From assembly GCF_001578875.1 (NCBI RefSeq), contig NZ_KQ969506.1, positions 1,234,032 to 1,267,500 of the forward strand: a stretch of DNA of 33,469 nt, given 5' to 3'. A program made the position numbers and the translations under genes. Positions within the stretch are counted from its first letter, which is position 1; every line of letters starts with the position of its first letter. Under the pieces are notes generated by a model. That model saw nothing but the letters and a program-made list of their open reading frames with translations, had not been told where the DNA came from and ran no database searches. Origin of the DNA: Streptococcus sp. DD13. Lineage in GTDB: Bacteria > Bacillota > Bacilli > Lactobacillales > Streptococcaceae. Positions 25,285 through 33,449 of the stretch are shown in pieces.

Positions 25285-26031
25285 CTAATAACGTCGATCA
25301 ATACCAGACTTTTTACTCGATTTGTAAATAAGAAGAAACACCCCATACCCTATACAAATAAAAATAAATGATTGGAGTATCAAAATTGTGTAGTCAGTGA
25401 TTGATACCGAAAAGCCAATTGAAAGTTGTCTACTCAAAAAAATTCCCTTTGAAATAGGAAGGAAACTTCCCATATCAATTAACCAAGAAGGCATTAGATC
25501 CGTTGGCAGTACTGCACCTGTAAGAAGTAACAGAGAATATGAGATAATTGATTCAAAAGAAGCGGTTTTAGTATATTTTAAAGTCAGTCCAACTAGCAAT
25601 AATGTGAAACCAAACATTCCACAGGCTGAAATTAAGAATATAAATAAATACTGAATATTAAATTCAATATGTATTTGCAGTAAAGTAAATAAAATCGAAA
25701 ATACAATAATCACTTTAACTAAATTAATCAGTAACCACACGATGGTCCTTACTATTATCAACTGCTCAAAAGGGAACGGTTTAAGAATCAGCTGATCCAG
25801 TATCCCCATTTGTTTTTCCGAAGAAATAGAAACAGAAGCTTCGCTAATAACAGAGTTTAGTAGATACCAGTAAACAAATCCGATATATACTTCTGCACTA
25901 TTTCTATTATTAATTACCAAGAAGCAGATGGATGTTAAAACTGTAACCACTATACTTACTATCTGATCTGGGTAATAACATTTAATTTCTTGAATATACT
26001 TGCTTAATTCAGCTTTAAACAATTTATACAT
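25285..26031 (-). CDS. ABC-2 type permease (export/immunity subunit)
   Basis: 248 residues, very AT-rich gene. Six hydrophobic segments: QIVSIVVTVLTSICFLV, YIGFVYWYLLNSVISE, LIIVRTIVWLLINLVKVIIV, YLFIFLISACGMFGFTLLLV, ISYSLLLLTGAVLPTDLMP, and ILILQSFIFICIGYGVFLLI. The layout and the G-x-x-(S)-x-P-x-(D)-like GAVLPTDLMPSW loop fit ABC-2 permeases. It is last in the peptide locus and coupled to the ATPase by a TAATG overlap. As a separate ABC-2 pair next to an exporter of a modified peptide, it may give self-protection, as YydIJ does in the Bacillus epipeptide locus (analogy). Confidence 0.8.
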   Translation of the reverse strand: MYKLFKAELSKYIQEIKCYYPDQIVSIVVTVLTSICFLVINNRNSAEVYIGFVYWYLLNSVISEASVSISSEKQMGILDQLILKPFPFEQLIIVRTIVWLLINLVKVIIVFSILFTLLQIHIEFNIQYLFIFLISACGMFGFTLLLVGLTLKYTKTASFESIISYSLLLLTGAVLPTDLMPSWLIDMGSFLPISKGIFLSRQLSIGFSVSITDYTILILQSFIFICIGYGVFLLIYKSSKKSGIDRRY

Positions 26032-26948
26032 TATTGACCTCCTTCTTCATAGAAGTAGTTCAGAGTGTCCTCTAATGTTGCTCGATCTCTATATATTGAA
26101 TCAATTTGGCTCAATAGTTTATTATCTTGTAAAAATTTCAAAAGAATATCAACTCTGTCAGCACTTAAAACTATTTTTTGATCAGCTAGTCGATAATTTA
26201 TATTAGAAGGCAGGTTCGACAATCGATCTACAGTATTTATAACTGCTTTAAAATCAGATTCAAATGTTCCTTTTGAAACAAATTGATCATAAGTTCCTTC
26301 AAATAGTATCTTTTGATTGTCTATAAGAATAACATAATCTGCCAGATCTTCAATAATATTTGATTGATGCGATGTTAAAATAATTGTTTTCCCGTCTTCT
26401 TTGGATAGTGTTTTTAGACAATCACAAATATCATTTGTTGATTGAAAATCCACTCCTAAAGTTGGCTCATCAAGAAAAAGAACATCAGCCTCTGACACTA
26501 ATGCAATGATCAAAGATAGTTTTTGAATCATTCCTCTTGAATACTGTCCGGATACTTTATTAATATGATGACTTAAATCAAAAGCTGAAATCATCTGCTG
26601 GATATAATCAGATTCAAAAGTTAGTTTCGATTTTGAAAGATTCAAAAAATAATCTATATTCTGCTTACCTGTCAAAAAACTATAAATATTATCTGTTGCT
26701 TCTAATATAGCGCTAACTCGACTATAATAATTATTCCTATATTGGTCTATTCTTTTTCCATCAAAAAAAATTTGACCTTTTGTTGGATAAATTAGTCCTA
26801 ATAAAAGTTTGATTATGGTTGTTTTCCCAGCACCATTTCTACCTAAAATAGCTGTAATTTTCCCTTTAGGAATCTTGAAAGATAGATTATCTAAAACAAT
26901 CCTTTCCTTATATTGCTTCGTTAAATTCTCTATATTGTATATTTCCAT
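26031..26948 (-). CDS. ABC transporter ATP-binding protein
   Basis: 305 residues; the ATPase partner of the ABC-2 permease. Start chosen at ATG 26948 (MEIYNIENLTKQYKERIVLD); it overlaps the TGA of the radical SAM remnant as TGATG, so it was made by coupled translation from that gene. Walker A GRNGAGKT (36-43), Walker B ADVLFLDEPTLGVD, H-loop ILTSHQ. The signature motif is degenerate (YSRGMIQKL instead of LSGGQ), common in ABC-2 export ATPases. The C-terminal ~90 residues form the extra domain seen in drug/lantibiotic-type ATPases. Its loss of a translated upstream gene may lower expression (inference). Confidence 0.88.
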   Translation of the reverse strand: MEIYNIENLTKQYKERIVLDNLSFKIPKGKITAILGRNGAGKTTIIKLLLGLIYPTKGQIFFDGKRIDQYRNNYYSRVSAILEATDNIYSFLTGKQNIDYFLNLSKSKLTFESDYIQQMISAFDLSHHINKVSGQYSRGMIQKLSLIIALVSEADVLFLDEPTLGVDFQSTNDICDCLKTLSKEDGKTIILTSHQSNIIEDLADYVILIDNQKILFEGTYDQFVSKGTFESDFKAVINTVDRLSNLPSNINYRLADQKIVLSADRVDILLKFLQDNKLLSQIDSIYRDRATLEDTLNYFYEEGGQ

Positions 26949-27145
26949 CACTTATTCCCTCTAAAATAATAGTCGAATATCATAGGTACATCATTTAATT
27001 CGAATTGTTTCTTGGGACACTCAAAATCTCCATTATTCTTTTTATAAAGACAACCTCCATCACATACTGGTAAAAAAGCACACTTTTTACATTCACTGGA
27101 TGAATTGTTTATCTCAGAAAAAAATGCTTGATTATAATAATAGGC
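26948..27145 (-). pseudogene. C-terminal SPASM remnant of a radical SAM peptide maturase
   Basis: An open frame with no start reads AYYYNQAFFSEINN, then SSSECKKCAFLPVCDGGCLY, then KKNNGDFECPKKQFELND, ending YYFRGNK-stop. The spacing C-x2-C-x5-C-x3-C with GGC and a final Cys is a SPASM auxiliary iron-sulfur-cluster motif, found at the C-terminus of radical SAM enzymes that crosslink or epimerise ribosomal peptides. The catalytic SAM barrel with CxxxCxxC is absent. The reading frame breaks at ~27145 inside a copy of the dispersed repeat, directly after the ABC exporter gene. Some 300-350 residues are missing by family length. Confidence 0.85.
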
Positions 27146-27165
27146 AGAGGTGGGACGACGAAATC
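27144..27165. repeat. Dispersed intergenic repeat, short fragment
   Basis: About 22 bases (core GAGGTGGGACGACGAAATC) match the left hairpin arm of the repeat at 2900-3073 read in reverse (GAGGTGGGACGACCAAATC). It marks the exact breakpoint of the radical SAM gene. Confidence 0.65.
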
Positions 27166-27202
27166 AAACGTCATACCGACATTATTCTTCAACATGATAT
27201 TT

Positions 27203-28780
27203 TTATTTATTATCTAGTTTAATGATGCCATCATAACCAAGACCAGAGTCCTGATGCGATACATGGAGTAAGGTAAGCTCGTTCATTGATAAAAGATACT
27301 CCTGAATACTCTGTGACGATTGGCGATCGATCGCACTAAATGATTCATCTAAGAATAGTACTTGTTTTTCCTGAAGAAGCGCCCTAATAATACCTATTTT
27401 TTGTACCTGACCTCCAGATAAATCACTTCCTTTACCATAACTTTCCTCCAGTGACTCCCTATCCGGGAACCGATCTCTCAGTCCAAAAATATCGATTAAA
27501 GACCACAAATACTCCTCATTTACGGTTTGGTATAGGGTAATATTATTGAAATAGGTATCGTGGAATAAATAAGGTTTTTGAGGAACATAAGCGATCAAAT
27601 GTTGAATTTGGTAAAATCCATATGTTTCTAAGGGTTTCCCGTTTATCTCAATAAGCCCTGAGTAAGATTCTTTATTTTTTATGACGATTTCTAACAAAGT
27701 TGATTTCCCACTTCCATTCTTTCCCTTTATCAAATACTTCTTATGGTGTTCAATAGGTCCAACATTTTCAGGATAAGTTATATTCGTCCCATCGTTTACT
27801 TTAAAAATAAGATTCTTAATTGTTAATCCAAAGAATTTAATATCTTTATCTTTTAGCAATTCCTCATCTTGCTTTAAAGCAACGTTTCTCATCAATCCAT
27901 GTAAAATATCCTTCGAAGAGTTCATATCTCCAATTCCTGCAGCAATCTGATTAATAGGTGAAACTAGTTCAGACGAAATGGAGTATATAGCGACAATTGA
28001 CCCTACAGTCACTGCTCCATTTAAAACTTGCCAACCACCTATTCCTAAAATGAAAACAGTAGTAGCATAAAAAGTCAATCCAATTAAAGTGTTTCCAAAG
28101 GCACTTAAACTATTTCTAGCTTCTATTCGTCTACTAACTTGTGTATACCTCTCCAGAAGTATCTCTCTGAATTTGGTAACAGACTTACTATTTTTGATAA
28201 TCGTCAATCCTTCTAAGAAATCAGTTAAAGTGCCTGTATATTCTGCTTTTGTTTCCGATATATTGTTCTGCAAACTGGTTAACTTTTTAGAAAATATATA
28301 CGGGATAACAATAGGTAAAAACGAGAAGATGAGCACAAATATTGCAGTCAGAAAATCTAAACTAAATATAGCAAAAATTGAAAGTATTAGCGAAAATATA
28401 CCTTGAGCTACTGTTAACTGATTTTCAAAATAAAGTTCCTTCACCGTTTCAATATCGTTTGAAATAGATGAAAGATAACCCATCTTATCTTGAGCCCCTC
28501 CATTATCTAAAATCAGACTATCTACTATCCCTTTGTGAACCTCTTCTCCCATTTGATTGATGAACTTTTTAGAAAAAAACTGCTGAACAAACTCAAAAAA
28601 CAATAAGATGATCATACTGAATACTAAAAGGATTAAATACAGAATAAAATCTGAAATGCTTTGATTCATAAGAGAGTCTACTAAGAATTTGATCATCAAA
28701 CTGAACAGGATATTCATTGAAGACACAAGAAAGAGACTCACAAGTGTAATATAGTAGTATCTATTTTTTAAATGCATCAT
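27203..28780 (-). CDS. Peptide-export ABC transporter (fused membrane and ATPase domains, no peptidase)
   Basis: 525 residues. N-terminal ~300 residues are an ABC exporter transmembrane domain with six helices (YYYITLVSLFLVSSMNILF, FILYLILLVFSMIILLFFEF, and four more). The ATPase domain follows: Walker A GKNGSGKST (353-361), signature LSGGQVQK (454-461), Walker B VLFLDESFSAID, H-loop HVSHQD. There is no N-terminal C39 peptidase, so any leader is removed by another protein or by host peptidase. The start is ATG 28780 after GAGGTAATTT. It comes 45 bases after the candidate precursor gene with no terminator between, and is the obvious exporter of its product. Confidence 0.88.
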   Translation of the reverse strand: MMHLKNRYYYITLVSLFLVSSMNILFSLMIKFLVDSLMNQSISDFILYLILLVFSMIILLFFEFVQQFFSKKFINQMGEEVHKGIVDSLILDNGGAQDKMGYLSSISNDIETVKELYFENQLTVAQGIFSLILSIFAIFSLDFLTAIFVLIFSFLPIVIPYIFSKKLTSLQNNISETKAEYTGTLTDFLEGLTIIKNSKSVTKFREILLERYTQVSRRIEARNSLSAFGNTLIGLTFYATTVFILGIGGWQVLNGAVTVGSIVAIYSISSELVSPINQIAAGIGDMNSSKDILHGLMRNVALKQDEELLKDKDIKFFGLTIKNLIFKVNDGTNITYPENVGPIEHHKKYLIKGKNGSGKSTLLEIVIKNKESYSGLIEINGKPLETYGFYQIQHLIAYVPQKPYLFHDTYFNNITLYQTVNEEYLWSLIDIFGLRDRFPDRESLEESYGKGSDLSGGQVQKIGIIRALLQEKQVLFLDESFSAIDRQSSQSIQEYLLSMNELTLLHVSHQDSGLGYDGIIKLDNK

Positions 28781-28825
28781 AAATTACCTCACAAATTTTA
28801 CTAGTACTTAGCCCAATGCTATCTT

Positions 28826-28957
28826 TTAACTAGCTACAACTTTCTTAGTCTCTTGATTTTTAGTTTTATATTGCATAAGAACAACCTGTGTGTGTTTGTT
28901 TCCGCATCCCATAATATTACCTTGATTAAAATCTAAAAACCTTGCTTCTTTTGTCAT
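28826..28957 (-). CDS. Candidate ribosomal-peptide (RiPP) precursor, 43 residues
   Basis: Small gene with ribosome binding site AAAGGA eight bases before the ATG at 28957; an ATG three codons earlier is too close to the site. The product begins MTKEARFLDFNQGN, has a core-like centre IMGCGNKHTQVVLMQYK with a single Cys18, and ends KNQETKKVVAS. It has no signal peptide. Position first in the operon (own promoter at 29033-29061), size, and the downstream ABC exporter plus SPASM maturase remnant mark it as the precursor of a radical-SAM-modified peptide. Cys18 in a Gly-Cys-Gly-Asn setting would be a natural thioether donor (inference). I do not recognise it as a described precursor family. Confidence 0.72.
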   Translation of the reverse strand: MTKEARFLDFNQGNIMGCGNKHTQVVLMQYKTKNQETKKVVAS

Positions 28958-29032
28958 AAACTTCATCCTTTCTTGTGATCCCCATTCTCATTACAAACAT
29001 TGATAATTCTTTCACAAATATTTGCTGGTTTT

Positions 29033-29061
29033 ATTTTATATAATGTTTTGTTTTTTATCAA
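29033..29061 (-). promoter_or_regulatory. Promoter of the peptide locus
   Basis: Minus strand -35 TTGATA (29056-29061), 17-base spacer, -10 TAAAAT (29033-29038), giving a leader of about 70 bases before the precursor start. No Rgg-type box or SHP pheromone gene was recognised nearby. Confidence 0.6.
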
Positions 29062-29445
29062 TATAATTCTGTAAAATTATAATTTTCGGTCATTTCGATT
29101 TTTATGATATTTTTTGACAAAATAACGGAATAGTTCACATTTTATCCCTTCTTATACTATTATCAGAATTGCTACTTTTTTATACAACTTAAATACTTAG
29201 AACATCCTCGATTGATTTTACATCATATTTCTTTTAAGACCTAGAAAAATACACAAAAATTATTTATATTTCTGATTTTCACTCCTCTGTTAAACAATCA
29301 CCTCACTTCAATAATTTATATATAATGACCCAGAAATATTAAAACTTTAGATCATAATCCATTATACTTTTCTAGTAACCTCCTATTTATGAAACATAAA
29401 AGTATTTGCCCATCACTTGCCCCACATTTTTTTATGAATACAAAT
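29062..29445. other. AT-rich intergenic stretch without recognisable gene
   Basis: About 385 bases, strongly AT-rich. One good Shine-Dalgarno (AGGAGG on the minus strand at 29379-29384) is followed 16 bases later only by a 7-codon ORF. I see no regulator, pheromone, tRNA or repeat here. Confidence 0.5.
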
Positions 29446-29476
29446 AAGCGAGCTTCATGACAAGGCTCGCTTTTGT
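29446..29476. terminator. Terminator after TipC-like gene
   Basis: Stem AAGCGAGC / GCTCGCTT (29446-29453 and 29465-29472), 11-base loop, T-rich on both sides. It separates the TipC-like gene from the peptide locus. Confidence 0.75.
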
Positions 29477-29500
29477 TGTTATGAAAGAATCACTCCTTTT

Positions 29501-30136
29501 CTAGTTCTTCGATAAATCCTCTCTCCAACTATCCTTGACGGTCACATCACCCCAATTGTTGGGGCTAAAGCGGCTGGAGTAGATGGAGGTCCAGTCTTTC
29601 AAGACTTTATTACGAAGTACGTCATCTGCTTCCTTGCGGATGTCTTCAACAGTCTTTCCATGCTCTGCCAGAAAGGCTTCTACTTGAGACTGTAGATAAT
29701 ATCTCACATGTTTCTCATCCTGATACCACATATAGCGTTTTAATTGTTGATTATTGACATCGTAAAGATATTCTACATTTATAGTTGTCTCTGAACCTGG
29801 TATTCTCAAACGCATTTCTAGTTCAACCTCTGTCATCCCCTGAAAATCAAAATAAAAATTATAACGTAGAGATTGAATAGCATTTGGTAAATCTTCACTT
29901 TCATAATCAATAGAATGTTTATACAAATCTTGGGATCCATTGTCAACGATTTTTAAACCTTTTAACTGATAAAAAGCTCGACCATTCCAGAGAAACGTAA
30001 AATTGTGATAATCACTTTCTTCATAGTATATTTCATCAAAAATATTGTGAATCCGCTGATGTTTATAATACTGAAAGCCACTGAAAGATACGAACAAAAC
30101 TACTAGCAACGAATAGAATAATTTTCTCTTCTTCAT
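29501..30136 (-). CDS. TipC-like immunity protein (to an LXG toxin)
   Basis: 211 residues with an N-terminal membrane anchor/signal (MKKRKLFYSLLVVLFVSFSG) and an extracytoplasmic, mainly beta domain. The segments IFDEIYYEESDYHNFTFLW, AFYQLKGLKIVDNG, and YNFYFDFQGMTEVELEMRL, and the tail LKDWTSIYSSRFSPNNWGDV are those I associate with TipC immunity proteins. TipC protects streptococci outside the membrane from TelC, a type VII-secreted LXG toxin that attacks lipid II. Start has GAGGTG six bases upstream. No LXG toxin or Esx genes occur in the window, so it is an orphan. Family call by recognition only. Confidence 0.62.
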   Translation of the reverse strand: MKKRKLFYSLLVVLFVSFSGFQYYKHQRIHNIFDEIYYEESDYHNFTFLWNGRAFYQLKGLKIVDNGSQDLYKHSIDYESEDLPNAIQSLRYNFYFDFQGMTEVELEMRLRIPGSETTINVEYLYDVNNQQLKRYMWYQDEKHVRYYLQSQVEAFLAEHGKTVEDIRKEADDVLRNKVLKDWTSIYSSRFSPNNWGDVTVKDSWREDLSKN

Positions 30137-30140
30137 CCAA

Positions 30141-30215
30141 TCACCTCATAGCAGCCTGAGCTTCTATCGGACTGGACGTAATTTGACCTTTCTCCATCAT
30201 ACGTTCTTCCTCTAA
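30141..30215 (-). pseudogene. Possible C-terminal remnant upstream of the TipC-like gene
   Basis: An open frame reads GLEEERMMEKGQITSS then PIEAQAAMR-stop, with its TGA inside the ribosome binding site region of the TipC-like gene (ATGAGGTGATTGG). An internal ATG at 30200 has GAGGA seven bases upstream and could give a 19-residue peptide. The coupling and the codon pattern suggest the end of a lost upstream gene, perhaps a toxin partner (speculative). The rest of the 30216-30370 gap shows nothing. Confidence 0.35.
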
Positions 30216-30363
30216 CCCTTTATTTTAAGTTCTATCCTATCATATTTTGTAGGAAAAGACATGTAACATAGCGTCATATTTGTATCCACTCAAGAACATT
30301 AAAAATCATACATGATAAAAATGAGCACGAAATACGGTTTAGTCCCGACTTACTTTTAGGATC

Positions 30364-30396
30364 AAAAAAACTGATGCAGTCAGCCAACTGCATCAG
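30364..30396 (-). terminator. Terminator of the mle operon
   Basis: Perfect 10-base stem CTGATGCAGT / ACTGCATCAG (30371-30380 and 30387-30396) with a 6-base loop, then TTTTTTT on the minus strand. About 84 bases past the mleP stop. Confidence 0.92.
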
Positions 30397-30479
30397 AATA
30401 CACGATAGAAGAAGAAATAGACGTATCTATTCTTTCCAGCCTACTAATTGAAGTGTCAAAACCGACCCAAAGAGGAGAT

Positions 30480-31427
30480 TTATCCTAAAAGGGTTTGCAA
30501 AATCGGAATCACGACAATAAAGAGCAAGGTACTGAGGGTCACGACATTGGTTGAAAATTCCACATCGCCATCGCCTTGGTTGGCCAAGATTGGCAAGACC
30601 GCCAAGGCTGGTGTGGCAGACTGAATCATAAAGGTCCGAAACTCAGGTGTCACCATATTTGGAGAGAAGAATTTAAGCACCAACACCATGATGATAGGGG
30701 CCAGGATAAAGCGACCCACTAAGGTGATAATGGTATCTTTATCAAAGCGAATGGTTTTCAGACCTGCCTTAGCTAGGACAATCCCGATATAAACAAGTGA
30801 CAAAGGTGTGGTCAGGCTACCAACATAATTCAAGGTGCTAGTTGCAAAGCTTGGGACTGGCAAACGCAAAATCAAGAAAACCAAAGCCACCAAGAAGCCT
30901 AAAAGAGGAGCTGGCAACAATTTCTTCCAGTTAAATTCTTGCGCTTTTTTGCTTTCACCATCCTTACTGTCAGAGGTCATTAGGTAAACCCCCAAGGTCC
31001 AAGTGGATACCGTATTGGTGATATAGTAAATCAAGAAATAAGGGAGGGCTTGGTTGCCAAAAAGAGCGATATTTAGAGGCAGACCAATGAAAATGGTATT
31101 GGCATTGACAAAGGTATTAATCATGGTCCCCCGACGGCCCGGACGCACTCTAAAGAGTTTGACCGCGAGAAAGGCCATAACATAACCTAAGCCAAAGGCG
31201 ACAAAGGTATAAATCAACCCGCCGGATAGGCTAATCAACTTGTCTAAGGTCAAGTATTTTAAAACTGAGGTGAAGATGGCAACAGGCATGGCCACATTCA
31301 TGATGAGTTTTGACAAGTCATTGCCAAAGCTATCTTTGAACCAACCACGTACCTGTAAGAAATAGCCTAAAACAATGATGGCTATGATGGGGACAATGGA
31401 CTCAATAGATGTTAAAAGTACTTTCAT
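30480..31427 (-). CDS. mleP: Malate permease (auxin efflux carrier family)
   Basis: 315 residues, ten hydrophobic helices in two five-helix repeats with a central loop (SDSKDGESKKAQEFNWKKLL). Family signatures: IIVLGYFLQVRGWF, LIMNVAMPVAIFTSVLK, the TFVNANTIFIGLPLNIALFG motif around helix 4, and ATPALAVLPILANQGDGDVE near the end. This AEC-family carrier is MleP when beside the malolactic enzyme: it exchanges malate for lactate, which with decarboxylation generates proton motive force and raises pH. It lies downstream of mleS with a 240-base gap holding a terminator and a second promoter. Confidence 0.9.
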   Translation of the reverse strand: MKVLLTSIESIVPIIAIIVLGYFLQVRGWFKDSFGNDLSKLIMNVAMPVAIFTSVLKYLTLDKLISLSGGLIYTFVAFGLGYVMAFLAVKLFRVRPGRRGTMINTFVNANTIFIGLPLNIALFGNQALPYFLIYYITNTVSTWTLGVYLMTSDSKDGESKKAQEFNWKKLLPAPLLGFLVALVFLILRLPVPSFATSTLNYVGSLTTPLSLVYIGIVLAKAGLKTIRFDKDTIITLVGRFILAPIIMVLVLKFFSPNMVTPEFRTFMIQSATPALAVLPILANQGDGDVEFSTNVVTLSTLLFIVVIPILQTLLG

Positions 31428-31482
31428 AACTGCTCGGTTCCTTCTAATTTTTTAAGCAAGGTTAACTTCCTGTTTCAAAGGT

Positions 31483-31504
31483 ATTATACCACCATACCTG
31501 GTGG
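31483..31504 (-). promoter_or_regulatory. Internal mleP promoter with adjoining palindrome
   Basis: Minus strand extended -10 TGG-TATAAT (TATAAT at 31483-31488), 55 bases before mleP. Directly upstream is a perfect inverted repeat CCACCA-TACC-TGGTGG (31489-31504) in the spacer, well placed for repressor or activator binding. Confidence 0.5.
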
Positions 31505-31620
31505 AGGGTCGGAGATTTAACTCCATTTTTGGCTCCTACTAGACGGTGGCATCTCACGAAATATTGATGGCATCGGAGCTTGATACATTTTCATGTAACA
31601 GTCTATTCAAACTGCTCCTT

Positions 31621-31659
31621 TATAAAAAGCGTCGTGCCACCAACTGACACGAACGCTTA
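31621..31659 (-). terminator. Terminator right after mleS
   Basis: Arms AAGCGT..CGTG and CACG..ACGCTT pair with a small bulge, followed on the minus strand by TTTTTATA. It probably makes mleP expression lower than or independent of mleS. Confidence 0.75.
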
Positions 31660-31666
31660 GTGCCCC

Positions 31667-33292
31667 TTATTTGTATTCAGGATACCATTTGAAATCACGG
31701 ACAGCCTTGGCCATGTCTTGTTCTTGGGCACGGGCCAAGCCTTGTTCTTGGGCTTTTTTAGCAACGGCTTCTGCTACCTTGATAGAGACATCGCCCACAT
31801 ATTTGAAAGGCGGTAAAACAGGCGCCCCTGCTTGCGTAATATCAGTAATACCCGACAAGGAGTGCGCTGCAGCCCCGATCATTTCATCGGTCAAGAGGCT
31901 AGCTTCTGAGGCCAACATGCCTAGGCCAAGCCCTGGATAAATCAAAGCATTGTTGGCTTGACCAATGACATAGTCAACTCCCTTGTAAGATACAGTATCT
32001 GCTGGGATACCAGTAGCCACAAAGGCTTTCCCATCAGACCATTCAATCAAATCTTTAGCGCTGGCTTCTGCAAGTTTAGTTGGGTTGGACAGTGGGAAAA
32101 TCACAGGACGCTCGGTATTGGCACACATGGCTTCCACCACTTCCTTGGTGAAGCTACCCGGTTGCGTAGAAGTTCCGACTAGGATGGTCGCCTGAGTCGC
32201 CTTGACAACATCCAACAACTTGGTCATATCGCCCTTGCCTTCAAAGTCCGAGCGTTTCTTGGCAAATGGTTTTTGTTCTGGTGTCAAGTCGTCCATGTCG
32301 TCAAAGAGGAGACCTTGTTTGTCTACCATAAAGAAGCGTTTGTAGGCTTCTTCCTCAGATAAGCCATCGACCACCATTTCACGCAGGACACGGGCTGCAA
32401 TCCCTGCCCCAGCGGTACCGCCACCATAGCAGAGGTAGACTTGATCGGTCAGTTTTTGCTTGGAAATATCCATAGCCGCAAAGACACCACCTAGCGTCAC
32501 AATCCCTGTTCCTTGAATATCATCATTAAAGGTTGGGATTTTCTTGCGGTATTTTTCCAAGATATTGGCTGCATTCAAACGACCAAAGTCTTCCCAATGC
32601 AGGTAGAGTTTAGGGAAAAGTTTTTCAGCCGTTTGCACGAACTGGTCCACAAATTCATAGTAACGGTCGCCGCGCACCCGTTCGTGACGGTTTCCGAGGT
32701 AGTTTGGATTGTTGCGGAGTTCTTCACGGTTGGTCCCTGCATCAATGACCAAAGGCAAGACAGTCGCAGGGTCAATGCCGGCTGCCCCTGTGTAGACCAT
32801 GAGTTTACCGACCGAGATATCCACCCCATTGGTGCCCCAGTCACCGATACCAAGGATACCTTCTGCATCCGTCACAACAATGAGACGAATGTCACGGTCC
32901 CCAGCCGCATTTTTCAAAGTCGCTTCAATATTTTCAGGATGGTTAATATCGAGGTAGGCAGCGTACTGCGGATCCACAAAGAGGTCACTGTAGCCCTCGA
33001 TGGTGTCTGCGATGGTTGGGTCATAGACGATAGGATTGAACTCTTCCAAATGTTGAGAGAAAAGATAGTAGAAAAGGGTCCGATTGGTGTTGAAAATCTC
33101 CATCAAAAAGAGCCGTTTTTCCAAATCATTGGCCTTGGTTTGCATATGGGCATAGGTTTGTGCGGCTTGCTCTTCCAGCGTTTGCACATATGGGGGCAAG
33201 AGTCCCACCAAACCTAGCTCTTTACGCTCTTCTTCTGTAAAGGCCGTTCCTTTATTGAGAAAAGGGTTGTTTAAAATAGCACGTCCACTCAT
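31667..33292 (-). CDS. mleS: Malolactic enzyme
   Basis: 541 residues, the length of streptococcal MleS. It converts L-malate to L-lactate and CO2 with NAD and manganese, without releasing pyruvate. Malic-enzyme family motifs: [62 protein letters not shown] with the metal-binding acidic pair, [15 protein letters not shown] for [11 protein letters not shown], and [15 protein letters not shown]. The start has AGGAGG seven bases upstream. Presence of the malate permease next door and the length favour malolactic over malic enzyme. In the acidic mouth this gives acid tolerance. Confidence 0.95.
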   Translation of the reverse strand: MSGRAILNNPFLNKGTAFTEEERKELGLVGLLPPYVQTLEEQAAQTYAHMQTKANDLEKRLFLMEIFNTNRTLFYYLFSQHLEEFNPIVYDPTIADTIEGYSDLFVDPQYAAYLDINHPENIEATLKNAAGDRDIRLIVVTDAEGILGIGDWGTNGVDISVGKLMVYTGAAGIDPATVLPLVIDAGTNREELRNNPNYLGNRHERVRGDRYYEFVDQFVQTAEKLFPKLYLHWEDFGRLNAANILEKYRKKIPTFNDDIQGTGIVTLGGVFAAMDISKQKLTDQVYLCYGGGTAGAGIAARVLREMVVDGLSEEEAYKRFFMVDKQGLLFDDMDDLTPEQKPFAKKRSDFEGKGDMTKLLDVVKATQATILVGTSTQPGSFTKEVVEAMCANTERPVIFPLSNPTKLAEASAKDLIEWSDGKAFVATGIPADTVSYKGVDYVIGQANNALIYPGLGLGMLASEASLLTDEMIGAAAHSLSGITDITQAGAPVLPPFKYVGDVSIKVAEAVAKKAQEQGLARAQEQDMAKAVRDFKWYPEYK

Positions 33293-33318
33293 GACGCTAC
33301 CTCCTTTTTATGATACCT

Positions 33319-33449
33319 TATTATAGCATACTTTAAGAGAACATTGTACTCTATAACTAACATTTTGGCTTCTATTGTCACTCGCACCTTGCATCTGGAC
33401 TTAGTACTTCGGAAAGGCACATCATTTTTGCTAAAAAGTATGCTATACT
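33319..33449. promoter_or_regulatory. Divergent mleS promoter and right-edge promoter sharing a motif
   Basis: mleS has an extended -10 TGC-TATAAT (TATAAT at 33319-33324, minus strand). At 33441-33449 a second extended -10, TGC-TATACT, points right towards a gene outside the window, probably the LysR regulator mleR. Both contain the same 13 bases AAAGTATGCTATA (33321-33333 minus, 33435-33447 plus) in opposite orientation. Confidence 0.55.

Noticed and set aside
29062..29445. SHP pheromone gene or Rgg regulator driving the peptide locus
   Set aside because: No ORF of 20-30 codons with a hydrophobic C-terminus and good start was found; only 7-18 codon frames with poor signals.
32513..33217. 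234-codon plus-strand ORF opposite mleS
   Set aside because: Long but lies wholly antisense to the malolactic enzyme, with no start signal and no protein-like motifs.
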